Assembly (NCBI GenBank): GCA_014529385.2
Contig: CM043942.1
Span: 56,359,340 to 56,423,339, forward strand
Origin: Adiantum capillus-veneris
Lineage: Eukaryota > Streptophyta > Polypodiopsida > Polypodiales > Pteridaceae
Direction: 5' to 3'
Length of the DNA stretch: 64,000 nucleotides
Numbering within the stretch: the first letter of the stretch is position 1; every line of letters begins with the position of its first letter. The position numbers and the translations under genes were made by a program. Positions 32,921 through 44,040 of the stretch are shown here, one piece after another. The notes below the pieces were generated by a model, which saw only the letters and a list, made by a program, of their open reading frames with translations, was not told the origin of the DNA and searched no databases.

Positions 32921-35746
32921 CTACTGGTCCACGTGCACTCCCAAGTCCTCAAGTAATGTGCGTAGCCAAGCTACCTCGCACGCCGCAACTGCTGCACCTC
33001 TGTACTCGGCCTCTGTGCTCGATAAAGCAACCGTAGGCTGCTTTTTGCTACTCCAAGTAACAGCAGCACTCCCAAAAGAGAACATGAAGCCACTCATAGA
33101 TCTCCTATCAACAATGCTACCTGCCCAATCTGCATCTGTATACCCATACAATGCTAATGGTGCATCTGCTGCATAGAATAATGCGTATTCAAGAGTACCT
33201 TGCACATACCTAAGTGTGTGTCGTAATCCATCCAAATGTGGCTTCCTCGGAAGCTGCATGAACTGACTCTCCAAGCCTACTGTGTAGCTCAAGTCTGGCC
33301 TCGTGATAGTCAAGTAGATTAGACTACCCACAATCTTCCTGTACATGTTGACATCCTCAACAACATCACCCTTCTCTGCACTCAGCTTTGCATTCACATC
33401 CAAGGGAATAGAAATTGGCTTACAATCAGCCATACCATACTTTGAAAACATGTCCAAAGCATACTGTCTCTGTGATAGCCATACACCCTCTGGAGTCCTG
33501 ATCACCTCAATGCCAAGAAAGTAGCGCAACTCGCCTAAATCTTTCATTTCAAACTCCTGTTTGAGAAGACCCTTCACATTGTCCATCTCCATAGCATTGT
33601 CACCAACAATAATAAGGTCATCTACATATATGGTAATGACCACAATCCCCACATCACTCTCACGTACATAGAGTGAATGATCAGCATGAGCTCTCCTAAA
33701 ACCAATACTGACAAGATACTTGGCAATCCTGTCATACCATGCTCTAGAGCCTTGCTTCAAACCATACAAAGCTTTGAGAAGTCTGCATACATAATCTGGG
33801 TAACCTGGATCGACATAACCAGGTGGCTGATCCATATACACTTCCTCTTGCAACTCACCATTCAAGAAGGCATTCTTTACATCCATTTGATGCATAATCC
33901 ATCCTCTAGATGCAGCCACTGCTATGACAGCTCTCACAGTCGTCATCTTTGCCACAGGAGCAAAGGTCTCCTCATAGTCTATGCCATACGTCTGTGCATA
34001 ACCCTTTGCGACCAGCCTTGCCTTGTGACACTCAATGTTACCATCAGCCTTATGCTTGGTTTTATACACCCATTTACAGCCAATAGCTTTCTTGCCACTT
34101 GGCAATGGCACCAACTCCCATGTGTCATTTGCTTCCAATGCAGCCATCTCTTCATTCATTGCATCATTCCAATGCACATTTCCAACTGCATCCTCAAAAC
34201 ATGTGGGCTCCACATCCTGTATCACCTTAGCCATGTAGGCTTGGTGATGCGCTAGATACCCATCATAAGTCAATTTCTGAACTGGATTTCTGACTCTATT
34301 AGATCTGCGCGGTCCTGGGTCACTCCTTTGCCCCCTAGCATCTTCTTGTACTTTCCTTACACCAGGTGTCCTGACAGCCGGAATTCCAAATTCCTCATCA
34401 AGACTTTGTTCAGAACCATCTGAATCCATGTCTACATGTGAAAAACCTGATGATGCATCAACCATAAAGGGAGGTTCATCAACCTTTTCCTTTCCTTTTC
34501 GTGATACATTCCCTGTACCTGTTGGTGGAGTAACCTGCGTACGTAGTCTACCATTCCATGGTTTCTCAACAGAGCCACGAGAAGAGGACTCTTGTGGTCC
34601 ACTCAAAACCTGTGACTGTGGCCTCACATTTTGTACAACCACATCATCTTTTACATCAGCCCCAATAGTGCCATGTGCATTACTGTACCATCTGCTCATC
34701 TCATCAAAGACTACATCTCTGCTCACTCGTAATTCTCGTGTAGTAGGATTGTAGCACCTGTACCCCTTTTGTTCAAGGGAATATCCCACAAGAATACATT
34801 TCTCTGCTTTAGGATCCAATTTCCTACGCAACTCATCTGGTACATGCACGTAAGCTATGCAGCCAAACACTTTCAAGTGTGCCAAATCAGGCTTTGTACC
34901 TGTAAACTTTTCCTCAGGTGTTACATCATGCACCGCAGCTGTAGGTATCCTGTTCATAATGTACACAGCTGTATTTACAGATTCAGCCCAGAAATGATGA
35001 GGCATGTTCTTCTCATTCATCAATGCACGTGCAACCTCTGCAATGTGCCTGTTTTTCCTTTCTGCGACCCCATTCTGCTGTGGAGTATATCTGCATGTAA
35101 ACTGCCTGTGTATACCATGCATTCGCAGAAAATCTGAAAAATCATTGGAGAAGTACTCTCCCCCTCCATCTGACCTCAATGTCTTGATTTTCATATCTGT
35201 CTCCTTCTCAATCATGACTTTGAAGTCTTGAAAGTGACCAAACACTTCACTTTTGTTACGCATGAAGTAGACCCATACTTTCCTTGTATGGTCATCAATG
35301 AAAGAGACATAATACCTGCAACCATGTATACTTGCAGTATCGGTTGGACCCCAAACATCTGTGTGCACCACCTCAAGTGGCTTTTTACATACATTGCGCT
35401 CATGTGGAAATGAGCCCTTTGACTGTTTTCCAAACTGGCATGCTGCACACACTTTATGCATACCATCCACCTTGAATTTGGGCAAACCTTTTACAATCTG
35501 TTTTGATTGCATGCTGCGCAATCTCTGCTCATTGACATGGCCAATGCGTTTGTGCCAAATTTCAACATCAGCCACAACACCTGTGCCCTGTGCAAATAAT
35601 GCAGCTTTTATCTCAGGCATGTCTACATTCAGCATAAACATTCTGCCCACACATTTGCCCTCTGTGATCAGCTTACAGCCATTCTGGAAATCTTCTACAT
35701 AACAGCCATTTGGATTGAAGCGAACCTGCAAACCCTGCTCAACCAT
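32921..35746 (-). CDS. copia pol: integrase, reverse transcriptase, RNase H (941 codons)
   Basis: A long uninterrupted ORF; the true reading frame extends about 60 bases further upstream. In order: pre-integrase zinc finger (WHKRIGHVNE to CAACQFGK, residues about 43-85); integrase core with Asp in VVHTDVWGP, Asp in LRSDGGGEY and Glu in QNGVAERKNRH (about 105-235); RT with KARLVAKGYAQ, FLNGELQEEVYMDQPPGY and the catalytic YVDD (about 575-790); RNase H beginning YTDADWAGS and SSTEAEYR (about 860-925). It ends at TAG in RNase H, so the product would lack the final helices. All catalytic motifs visible are intact. It was probably translated with gag as one polyprotein before the frame break at about 35808. 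Confidence 0.95.
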   Translation of the reverse strand: MVEQGLQVRFNPNGCYVEDFQNGCKLITEGKCVGRMFMLNVDMPEIKAALFAQGTGVVADVEIWHKRIGHVNEQRLRSMQSKQIVKGLPKFKVDGMHKVCAACQFGKQSKGSFPHERNVCKKPLEVVHTDVWGPTDTASIHGCRYYVSFIDDHTRKVWVYFMRNKSEVFGHFQDFKVMIEKETDMKIKTLRSDGGGEYFSNDFSDFLRMHGIHRQFTCRYTPQQNGVAERKNRHIAEVARALMNEKNMPHHFWAESVNTAVYIMNRIPTAAVHDVTPEEKFTGTKPDLAHLKVFGCIAYVHVPDELRRKLDPKAEKCILVGYSLEQKGYRCYNPTTRELRVSRDVVFDEMSRWYSNAHGTIGADVKDDVVVQNVRPQSQVLSGPQESSSRGSVEKPWNGRLRTQVTPPTGTGNVSRKGKEKVDEPPFMVDASSGFSHVDMDSDGSEQSLDEEFGIPAVRTPGVRKVQEDARGQRSDPGPRRSNRVRNPVQKLTYDGYLAHHQAYMAKVIQDVEPTCFEDAVGNVHWNDAMNEEMAALEANDTWELVPLPSGKKAIGCKWVYKTKHKADGNIECHKARLVAKGYAQTYGIDYEETFAPVAKMTTVRAVIAVAASRGWIMHQMDVKNAFLNGELQEEVYMDQPPGYVDPGYPDYVCRLLKALYGLKQGSRAWYDRIAKYLVSIGFRRAHADHSLYVRESDVGIVVITIYVDDLIIVGDNAMEMDNVKGLLKQEFEMKDLGELRYFLGIEVIRTPEGVWLSQRQYALDMFSKYGMADCKPISIPLDVNAKLSAEKGDVVEDVNMYRKIVGSLIYLTITRPDLSYTVGLESQFMQLPRKPHLDGLRHTLRYVQGTLEYALFYAADAPLALYGYTDADWAGSIVDRRSMSGFMFSFGSAAVTWSSKKQPTVALSSTEAEYRGAAVAACEVAWLRTLLEDLGVHVDQ

Positions 35747-35799
35747 TTGTCCAGCAGAAACAAGATTCTTTGTAATGTTTGGGACATGAAGTACATCTG

Positions 35800-36969
35800 C
35801 TAAGTACTTTGAGGTATGTCCCCTACATGAGCAATGGGGTGAGCTGTGTCATCTCCTGTCTGCACATAGCCTGACACATCTGGTTTGCGCATATCTCTAA
35901 ACCACTCTCCACGAGACGTCATGTGATTAGAGGCACCTGAATCCACATACCAAACATCATCTTGGGTGGAATTCTCTGCAGTCATTGTATTCATTACATG
36001 CTGCATAACAAACATGCGCTCATTTTTGCTGTCATCTGCATCTCTACTAGTAGATGCATAGTTGCCCTGTTCTCTCTTTCTACTTGCTTTTCCCTTTGGA
36101 CAGTCACGTGACATGTGACCTCTTTCACCACAAGTCCAACATTCTCTACTATCTGGAGTATGTTGCTGCCTGCTTGATCCTGCACCATGACCTCTTTGAC
36201 TCCCCCTGCCTTGAGACTGGTTTCCCTTGCCACCTGTATTGTTTTGGTTTGATTGACCTTCCAGAAATTGGCCCCTGCAACCCCTTGGGCCTCGACCACG
36301 ACCTCTACCTCTACCTCTGTTGGAGTTAGAATAGAAGGCCTGTTCACAATTATTTCTGCCATGAGAAGAAGATGTGTCAAGGTTCTTCTCCTCAAGAATA
36401 AGCATAGAAATCAAATCTTGGAACACGGGGATGTCGTCTCTTGTATTCATGGAAGACCTAAAATGTACATACTCATCTCCTAGACCATCCAAGCATGCAC
36501 GGACAATGTCATCGTCTTCCACTGAGACTTTAATAGATCCAAGAGCCTCAATGATACTCTTGATCTTCAAGGCATAATCATTGATTGAGAGGTTGTTCCT
36601 CTTAACCTGATTTAGCTCTGACTTTAGTTAAAGCTTCCTGGCCTTGGTGTTCACCTCGAACACTCTGCCTAAGTTTCTCCATGCAATGGCGAGGGTTTCA
36701 GCATCCTGTAGATAGCCCATCATGCCATCTGTGATGCTCATAGACAGCCAATACATCACTTTGCTCTGGCCTTGTTGCCAGTCCCTCAAAGCTTTCCTTT
36801 GTTCTGTTGTAGCATTTGCCTCGGGAATCTCTGGTTCCTTTTCATTGTCTCCTTCTACATAGTCTCAATAACCTTTTCCTTTTAGAAAATTTGTTATTCT
36901 GAACTTCCATGCAGGGTAGTTATTTTTCTCAAGCTTCTCAGTAACAATCTGACTGAAACCGTCAGACAT
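35800..36969 (-). pseudogene. copia gag and protease, two premature stops
   Basis: One frame from ATG at 36967-36969 to the end at 35800 (about 390 codons). It includes the gag helical region (WRNLGRVFE at about codon 95), an Arg/Gly-rich segment, a CCHC knuckle CWTCGERGHMSRDC and the protease active site WYVDSGASNHMT. TGA at 36865-36867 (codon 35) and TAA at 36628-36630 interrupt it. Both are single transitions from sense codons. At about 35808 the frame slips by one base relative to pol, which I read as a mutation rather than programmed frameshifting. Confidence 0.92.
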
Positions 36970-37228
36970 CTTGAAGCACTAAGACAAAATAGCTGCAATC
37001 TGCAAAAACCTGCAAATCTGTTGAACCTGCTATCGTGGTTCCTGTAACGCTTTCTACACTCAACGAGTGTCCACAATCAAGCGTACATACAACCATTGTA
37101 CTTGTACAGTAAATCTCTGTATACTGCACTTTGGAGACCTGTTCAGAAACTTGTGCGAAAAACCATCTGGTCGTGGATTGCGAACGAAGGGATTGTGATG
37201 CTCTTGCTCTCTTAGCCTCTCTTGCCTG

Positions 37229-37246
37229 CACCAGGCTCTGATACCA
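37229..37246 (-). other. copia primer-binding site, iMet tRNA
   Basis: In minus sense, TGGTATCAGAGCCTGGTG immediately follows the 5' LTR. It is the canonical plant copia primer-binding site. Confidence 0.97.
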
Positions 37247-37568
37247 TGTAAAGAATGAGGATGCAAGAGAGCTACACAAGACAAGCACAAAGCACACAGA
37301 GATGGAAAGCTTCTTCTTCTTCTTCACAGAAAAGAGAGTACAAAATGACTAAGTGCTAAAGCTGAAAAGTAGCACATATGTACATGCGGTCACTAAGTGT
37401 GAACTCGCTAGAAGCGTACTAGGCTGGCACTATAAGTGTAGTCCAGCTGTAGAATCACTGGCAGAGATCCTCCGTGTCGGTCACCTAACGCGCCAGTGAG
37501 TAAATGCCGTAAGCGGCCAAGACCTGTAGTGGATGCCAGCTCAAGGTGTAGAGCTCGACATCTCAACA
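37247..37568 (-). repeat. copia 5' LTR (322 bp)
   Basis: Partner of 32348-32669. Visible differences are acgggcc/acgcgcc, gacccgt/gacctgt and caagttg/caaggtg. Confidence 0.97.
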
Positions 37569-37573
37569 AAAAT
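37569..37573 (+). repeat. target-site duplication AAAAT, right
   Basis: AAAAT directly right of the 5' LTR, matching 32343-32347. Confidence 0.95.
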
Positions 37574-37641
37574 CAGATAGACATGATGCCATGTTTCCCA
37601 AAGTCCATATGCTAATAGCATATTCCAAACTTTGGAAACTT
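37574..37641 (-). pseudogene. host coding exon, 5' part, split by copia
   Basis: The minus strand after acceptor-like cttacgtag (or an alternative cttcacttcag at 37656) reads VSKVWNMLLAYGLWETWHHV and then joins the frame at 32347. A hydrophobic, Trp-rich segment is present. Neither half alone makes a sensible exon; together they form one open frame with splice signals at both ends. Confidence 0.6.
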
Positions 37642-37900
37642 CTACGTAAGATGCCCTGAAGTGAAGCCTTACTTTACATAAGTTCATTAAAAAGATGAGA
37701 GAGAACGCATCCTAAGTGCTCATAGCTATTAGGTGCTCTTGGTGATGCACATATTCCAAAGCAAAAAAGAGTCGACCTTGTTGAACTTTTGTAAAGAAAA
37801 TAAGCCGTGCCAAAGCGTACGTCTTATTAAGAATCCTTAGATTTTCCAATCATGAAATAGATAGCTCAAGAAGCTTAGCTTTCAAATTTCATCTTATTAC

Positions 37901-37956
37901 CAATCTCTACTTGACCAAAACAATGTTTGCTTGTCAAATTGGCATTGTAGAAAATC
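37901..37956 (-). CDS. candidate host exon, upstream
   Basis: On the minus strand, cacctttgcag precedes a 56-base open stretch encoding DFLQCQFDKQTLFWSSRD, followed by donor GTAATA. It lies about 300 bases upstream of the split exon, so it may belong to the same gene. The family is not recognised. Confidence 0.45.
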
Positions 37957-38159
37957 CTGCAAAGGTGAATAAGCTCAACATTGAAACTTAAAATTAATAT
38001 ACTTACCAATTTTGATAACCACTACTTGTGGCATCGGAAGTCAGAACATAAATGTCATGATTGCATTTTCAATGTACTTCACATACCTATTTGCCTACAC
38101 GTTGGCAAGTTACAATGATTTTGAAATGATTATGCATCCAATGCATACATAAATATGCA
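37957..38159 (-). other. probable intron/upstream part of the host gene
   Basis: Contains a further consensus donor (GTAAGT) at about 38009 in minus sense, after a short open stretch. An additional small exon is possible but not established. Confidence 0.3.
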
Positions 38160-38870
38160 GCCTTGATCCTGAAAGCCTTGCTTTTGACTAATCTATCTTT
38201 AGGAGACCCATTAACCTTGCATGCTTAGCATAAGTCCATGCCCCCTTGGTCTTACCATTTCCCTACCCCTGAACCTTGCATGCCTAGCCTAGGGCCGTGC
38301 CCCTTGGTCCTACCATTTCCTTAACATTATAACTCCCCCATTTGAGAAATGTTTTTGTCTTTGAAGACATTCTTGTTAATTTCTACTTAAGAACATAAAT
38401 GGTTTCCCACTTGAGCTTGTTGATTGCACAAAATCTCCCATGCAAGAGAACTGTGCATGCCATTCTTCACCTAGCCTCTCTTCTTTTGTAGACTCCTAGC
38501 CTATTCTTTGGAGACCCTTAACCTTTCATGCCTAGCCTCAGGCCATGCCCCCTTGGTCCGACTTTTACTGTATTCCAAAGCTTGGCATGCCTAGCCTAGG
38601 GTTGTTCCCTCTTGGTGCTACCATTACCGTGACACCAAGGGTTTTTACTATGTACATGTACTTGAGCTTCCACTCATTGAATTCATAATTCTAAGCACAC
38701 TCATTGTAAGCACAAAATATGGGAAGTGCAGCCTCAATTCCGGGACAAAAAAGATGAGTTTTTTCATGTAGAATAGGTGTTTCCACGGAGCAAGAAGTAT
38801 CTCAATTGGAGGATGCCCTTGGGAGCACTACACAAGACAACCCCATCAACTGAATGGGTGCAAGAGCGCA
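38160..38870 (+). repeat. repeat family R1, copy 1
   Basis: Marked by repeated phrases such as ccttgcatgcctagcctagg followed by gccgtgcccc and ttggtcctaccatttcc. It carries several internal reiterations (about 38205, 38270, 38525, 38585). The same blocks recur at 45587-46740 and 48357-49010. It is non-coding and its class is unknown; LTR-derived is possible. Confidence 0.65.
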
Positions 38871-41800
38871 TTGTTTGTGTGCACTCTTTTGTTGTTGGAT
38901 GTTGCCTTGTGGTTCATGTACATGGAGATCAGCAAAGCGTTGTGCCCCAAACTTTCACCCAAACGCCCTTATGTGTGCATTCTTGCAACCCTAATTACAA
39001 TATCCATGCAAGCTCTTGAACAACCTTGATCTTCCGACGAGGGATAGAGAGTGAGAGAGGGAATGGGGGGGGTTTGTTTGCATGCGAATGGTTATGCATG
39101 CCAAGGGGATGGTGGGCTCATTACTAGCCCCTGATCATATTGCAGGCGGCCATGCAACTCGAGTTGCATGGTGGTTGAGGTTTTCTACCCTTAGTACAAC
39201 CCAAAAAGGCCAGAGGATGACGGCTGAAGTTGGGAGAAAAAGAGAGAGGGTTGGTTGGGTACATGTTGGTGAGAGGGAGAGAGGTGGTTGACCAAAGTGA
39301 TACAACGAGTGGCTACTAAGGAGATACAGAGAAATGGACGGTAGGAAGAGCGAGAGAGAGAGAGAAAGATCTCGTTGCATAGCCATTCAAAAAAGAGAAA
39401 AAGTGGCAGCACTTGTTGAGTGATTTGATTGATTGGGAGACCATGTGTACAGAGTTGGCATGCACTAGAGTGTCACCGAGGGAGTTGAGTGGACTAATGT
39501 TACTTACTGCAAGTTGATGGGGAGGTGATAAGATAAACAAAAGACAAAAAGGGTGGGCTAGCACCGCACAACCCCCCAGTTTTCATGCACCCATGGATGG
39601 TCCATGTAGGCAAAGAGTTGGCATTGTGCATGACAACAAAAATTATAACGAAAAAAAGAGTGGTGTTGCGATGCAATCCAAGGGTAGGTAAGTTGCAAAC
39701 ACCTCGTGTGTATGATGACAATGACATGGTAGGTCTTGTGTGTGAGCGTTCTGACCCGGGTGAGGAGGTTCAACTGTGTAGCCCTACTGCAACTTTGTCC
39801 TTCTGTTAATCCCATCATCACTGAGAGTGGATGCGCTTTGATGAATATGCCAATGGCTCAATCCATTGGCGGGGTGAAGGTTGCCTTGTAGTCTGACGAG
39901 CGCCACCGTATTTTGTTGCTCCACTCAAAACACAATAGAAAGAACAAATATATATATACATACATTCAAAAAAGTTAGCTTTTCAAGCTACAGTATTTTC
40001 ATTAGGGATGGTTTCCCACAGGCAACAAACTCATGATGCTAGGAAGGAAAAAAGAAGCTTTGTCTCCACTTTCTTTATACTTGCTAATCTAGGTTAAAGT
40101 TTCATGCGCTTATCACAAGTTGACACAAATTGGCAAAACTAAAAAAATTTAATGAAAAATAACTTAGCTCCAAGATTTTGTTTCTATGCTCTTCACAAGC
40201 TCCCCACCATCTCTTATTGAAGTTGCAATTCCAAGGACATTTTTCTACACTCTAATACTACTGCTACAAATGGGAGCATGGAGAGCCCTACAAATATCAA
40301 GAATAACATAATACAATCCGTAAAATTGACAAATCTACATACTTGGCACATCCGCAAGCAGGTGATCAAAATAGAGAGAAAGAAAGAGCAAGATAGAGGG
40401 AGAGAGCACGTGCAGATGCACCTCCTAGAGCGGAGTGCTACACCGGCACGAAGAGAGAGAGGAGACGAGAGGAGAGAAGAAAGACACAAGCATTGGTCAC
40501 AATCTCCCCCCGTGCAAGAGTGAGCATTTTTCTCTTGCACATATTTACTTATATATTTTTAAATGCTAAAAAATGAATACACATTGTTTGCCCGAACATA
40601 AAGTGACTATAGCTCACGAAGAGCTCTTTTATAATACAATGATAATGAATCTACAATCATTTGCACATTCCATAGAGCAACAATACATTTACCATCTGTC
40701 TGCTGCAATAAATACCATTTACCATTTCCATTACACTTCTACTTATGCAACACCACTTAATGACGCCTGAAATGCTTCATCAAAGATAATTGTTACACCC
40801 TTTGACATAAGGACAAACATCATCATCAAGACCACATTGGTTAGTTATGCCCATCTAACTTTTCCTTAGCAACAAACATCTTGAAAACATCTATGTTGTT
40901 TTCGACCATGGCGACTGACTGTACCTGATGTGAAAACTAATTTGAAAGAGGAAAAATAAACTAGGGATAACATGTACTATGTAGAAACTCAATGAGGAAT
41001 TCAAGGGGCCTATTATGTAGAGAAATGTGCCAATAGAAATTGATTAGAATTCATAAACAAAAGGACAAAATTGTATGTGTAGTACTACTTGTAGTGGAAA
41101 TGGAGGCCAAAATGAGCCTAAAATTTTTTTCTTAGCACAACAAGCTCTGCAAGATTATCTGAATTATTGCTCAACATGCTCATGCTGCTCACAAAATCAC
41201 ACTAGATTTGGAGAAAGTGAGCATAGGGGTGCTAGAAATGTTAATGACTATGCTCGAGAGGATGCAATGATGTGCAAACAACTTGGAGAAGGCAGAGAAG
41301 ATCAAGGAACACAACAAAGAGTTTTAGTGTGAAAAATAGAAACATTTAAGTTATCCCTAGATTGATAGGCATATATACAATGTGTGGGGGAGAAAACCTC
41401 TTACTGATGGAAAAGGAGCACACACACATCATTACCACATATATGATAGCGTTCCATTCCTTTCATCTTCTATGTACTTATATTGATCATTCATTGAAGC
41501 TTTGAAGAGGATGAGACTGACAAACAATAATGAAGGAAGCCTCTTAGCTGTTTGGGTCATGTAGATCTTAGCCTCCACGGTCATGTTTATACTGAAGCTT
41601 CTCCGATATTGTAAAGAGATTTAAAAGCACGAGTAATGAAAAGAATTTTGAATAGGGATTGATCTCAAGAAATTTGGCCTCAATTATTGTGTCATCTCAT
41701 GTTAATAATGTTCTCCTTGTTGTGGTTACAAGAATTCTGGTTTAAATATGTATATGGAAATGATTCTAGGTTAGGCACCTAAAAATGTAACCTATGCTAA

Positions 41801-43272
41801 TGAGAGTTTATGCTCATCAAGGTTTCAAGAAATCCTCCTTGGAGTGAAAGGCCCAAAAGATCTTTGAATTAAACCCCTAAAAGGGCCCAAAATGAGAAAG
41901 GGCTATCAAATATGAAGCTATGGAGTGCTATAGAGGTGAGAGTCAAGTGTGTAGAGATGAAGAAGACCTGAAAAATGTTGCTCTATTACTCAATGTGTGC
42001 ACCAAAGAAGGAATAAATTTTCATGATTGAAACACTCTCAGATTTGGAACTAGCCTCACATGAGTCTGGGCAAGTCGCTCCACCTTTCTTTTGTATGCAA
42101 GACCACTTTCACACACCCCCTTGCTCTATCCAATCCCACCGTGGGGAGCATGTGAGAGATAGAAATAGTATGCATGCACATGAAACTCATCCAAGCCTCA
42201 TGAAACTCCTACATGACCCTCCTTCTCCTTCAGACCAACCTTTGCTCTCATATGACTATAAGGACAAAGGTCTTTTGGATGATGACAAACACTTCTCCTA
42301 GCCCAACCTCCCCTAGCTTAATAGCCATTGGCCTAGGGAGAGACTCCATGTAGTTATGCTAGACCATGCCCACTAGCTAAGATCCTTATCTTAACAGGTA
42401 TTGTTCTATAGGTATAAAGCCTTTTAAGTACAAAGAAAAAGAAAGAGTTTGCGAGCGGTCAAGCAAGCATCAAGATCTAGATGTGAAAGGATGCATTCCC
42501 ATCTCAAACCACAGAGGATCAACGATTCCATGTTGAAAAATAAAAAATCCTCAAGACAGAAGATTCACATGGAGCAAACGGTTTTCCAAAAGAAGAATTT
42601 TATCAAAATAATACTACATCATCCTTTTGAGAATTATAAGTTTTCACTTCTTACCTTACATATGGAGAAGAATAAACCTTACTAGACATACGATGATACA
42701 TGTGGTAGAAAGACATGGAAGAGAGGAATTTTATACAATTCAACACAAAAAATCATGGCTACTACAAGATGACAAGATCCATGCAAAGAGGTCCTTATTG
42801 TCAAGCATAGAGAACCACTTTGGCATAATGGAGCTTCCTTTAAGGGAAGGAGTTTGAAAAGTAAGGTAGGGCTTGTCATGGATTCAAGGGAAGTCTAATT
42901 ATAATTCTATTGTAAGCAATTAATCACATTATACTTTCCTATTTTCAAGTCTCTCCTATACATGATGCTTTCTTTTTCACATTCCTCCATCTCCCCAACT
43001 TTTTCACATGTTATGTATCCATAGCTTGCATAAGGCCCAAATGTTTAAGTGGGAGGTTTTAGGTCTAAAGGTCATAGTCCCAACAATTACCCATGTCCAT
43101 TTGGCATAATAACCATGTAAGTATACATTATCATTCAATACAATAAGAAACTACTCTATTGTAGGCTATGCTCACCTCCCCTGAAAGTGCTCTCTCTCTC
43201 TCTCTGTCTCTCTCTCTCTCTCAAAATGTTTTATACATATTAATAAACTTGGGATGAGGTTCAAAGTGGATT

Positions 43273-43349
<77 letters not shown>

Positions 43350-44040
43350 TTCCAACATTCAAAATTCCCTTGCAAGGATATGTTTTGTGATAAAATTCTA
43401 GAGTGGGTAGTTGTATAGAATAGCTATATATATAAAAAAGTGGCACAAAGCTAATGGGTTCAGTTGCTACATATCATAGCTCACAAAGGACCAACTTTAC
43501 GAGAATTTTCACTGTGGAAAAGTTTGTACAAAAGCACAAAAACTCCTCCATCGTGCTTTTTCTAATAAAAATAGAGGTCAAATGAGCTTCAGTATGAATT
43601 TTAAGAGTATGAAAATCTATGATATTTTTGAAAGTCCATTTCAACTAATGAATGTTAACCAAAGATCACCTAGATGTGAATAATTGATATAAGGGCAATG
43701 ATGCTCACAACATTGCTTAGGATGAAGTCATGTTTCTACAGTGTGCTCAAATACCATTTTTTGGAGTTAAGCTTGCAAGAAATCCCATCCACATCGTAAA
43801 GAAGATCAAGAATTTCAAGGGCACACAACATAATTGTCAAGACATATTACCTAGTGTTGTGCAACTAGAAAGTCTAGAAAAGTTTCATGGCACTGCTCGC
43901 ATATTTAAGCGTGGTGAAATTAACCTCCTAGTAGGTTGGAGGGGAGAAATTGTTGTGGTAGTCACGTGCATCATTACCATATAATGTTCACAAGTCTCAT
44001 AGGTAACAAGGTTTTTGTATAGGTGTGGGTCTAGGAACTA
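38871..44040. other. unassigned repeat-like DNA
   Basis: Five kilobases with no recognised protein. It contains GA-rich stretches (39230-39370, 40376-40480), an unassigned 92-codon ORF at 42023-42301 and CT microsatellites at about 43192-43342. A short block at about 40757-40790 (cttaatgacgcctgaaatgc) recurs at about 49017. I see nothing else I can support. Confidence 0.4.
43274..43342 (+). repeat. (CT)n microsatellite
   Basis: About 34 CT units; a shorter CT tract lies at 43192-43220. Confidence 0.95.

Larger units (their letters stand above)
32348..37568 (-). mobile_element. Ty1/copia retrotransposon, nearly complete and young
   Basis: A 5221-bp element with two 322-bp LTRs, a 5-bp target duplication, an iMet primer-binding site next to the 5' LTR (right side), a polypurine tract next to the 3' LTR (left side), gag-protease and a long pol ORF with the copia order integrase before RT. 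By eye the LTRs differ at about three positions, indicating recent insertion. Defects are two stops in gag, one stop in RNase H and a one-base frame change in the protease/pre-integrase linker. It lies inside a host coding exon. Confidence 0.97.

Noticed and set aside
35800-35820. Programmed frameshift between gag-protease and pol of the copia element
   Set aside because: No slippery site is evident, copia elements normally use one frame, and other lesions are present. A simple indel is the easier reading.
39082-39821. Several ORFs on both strands at 39.1-39.8 kb
   Set aside because: Low-complexity Ser/Leu or Arg/Gly translations. No one frame is favoured.
43172-43375. CRISPR-like regular repeats
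   Set aside because: They are simple CT/GA microsatellites without spacers, in a plant-type context.
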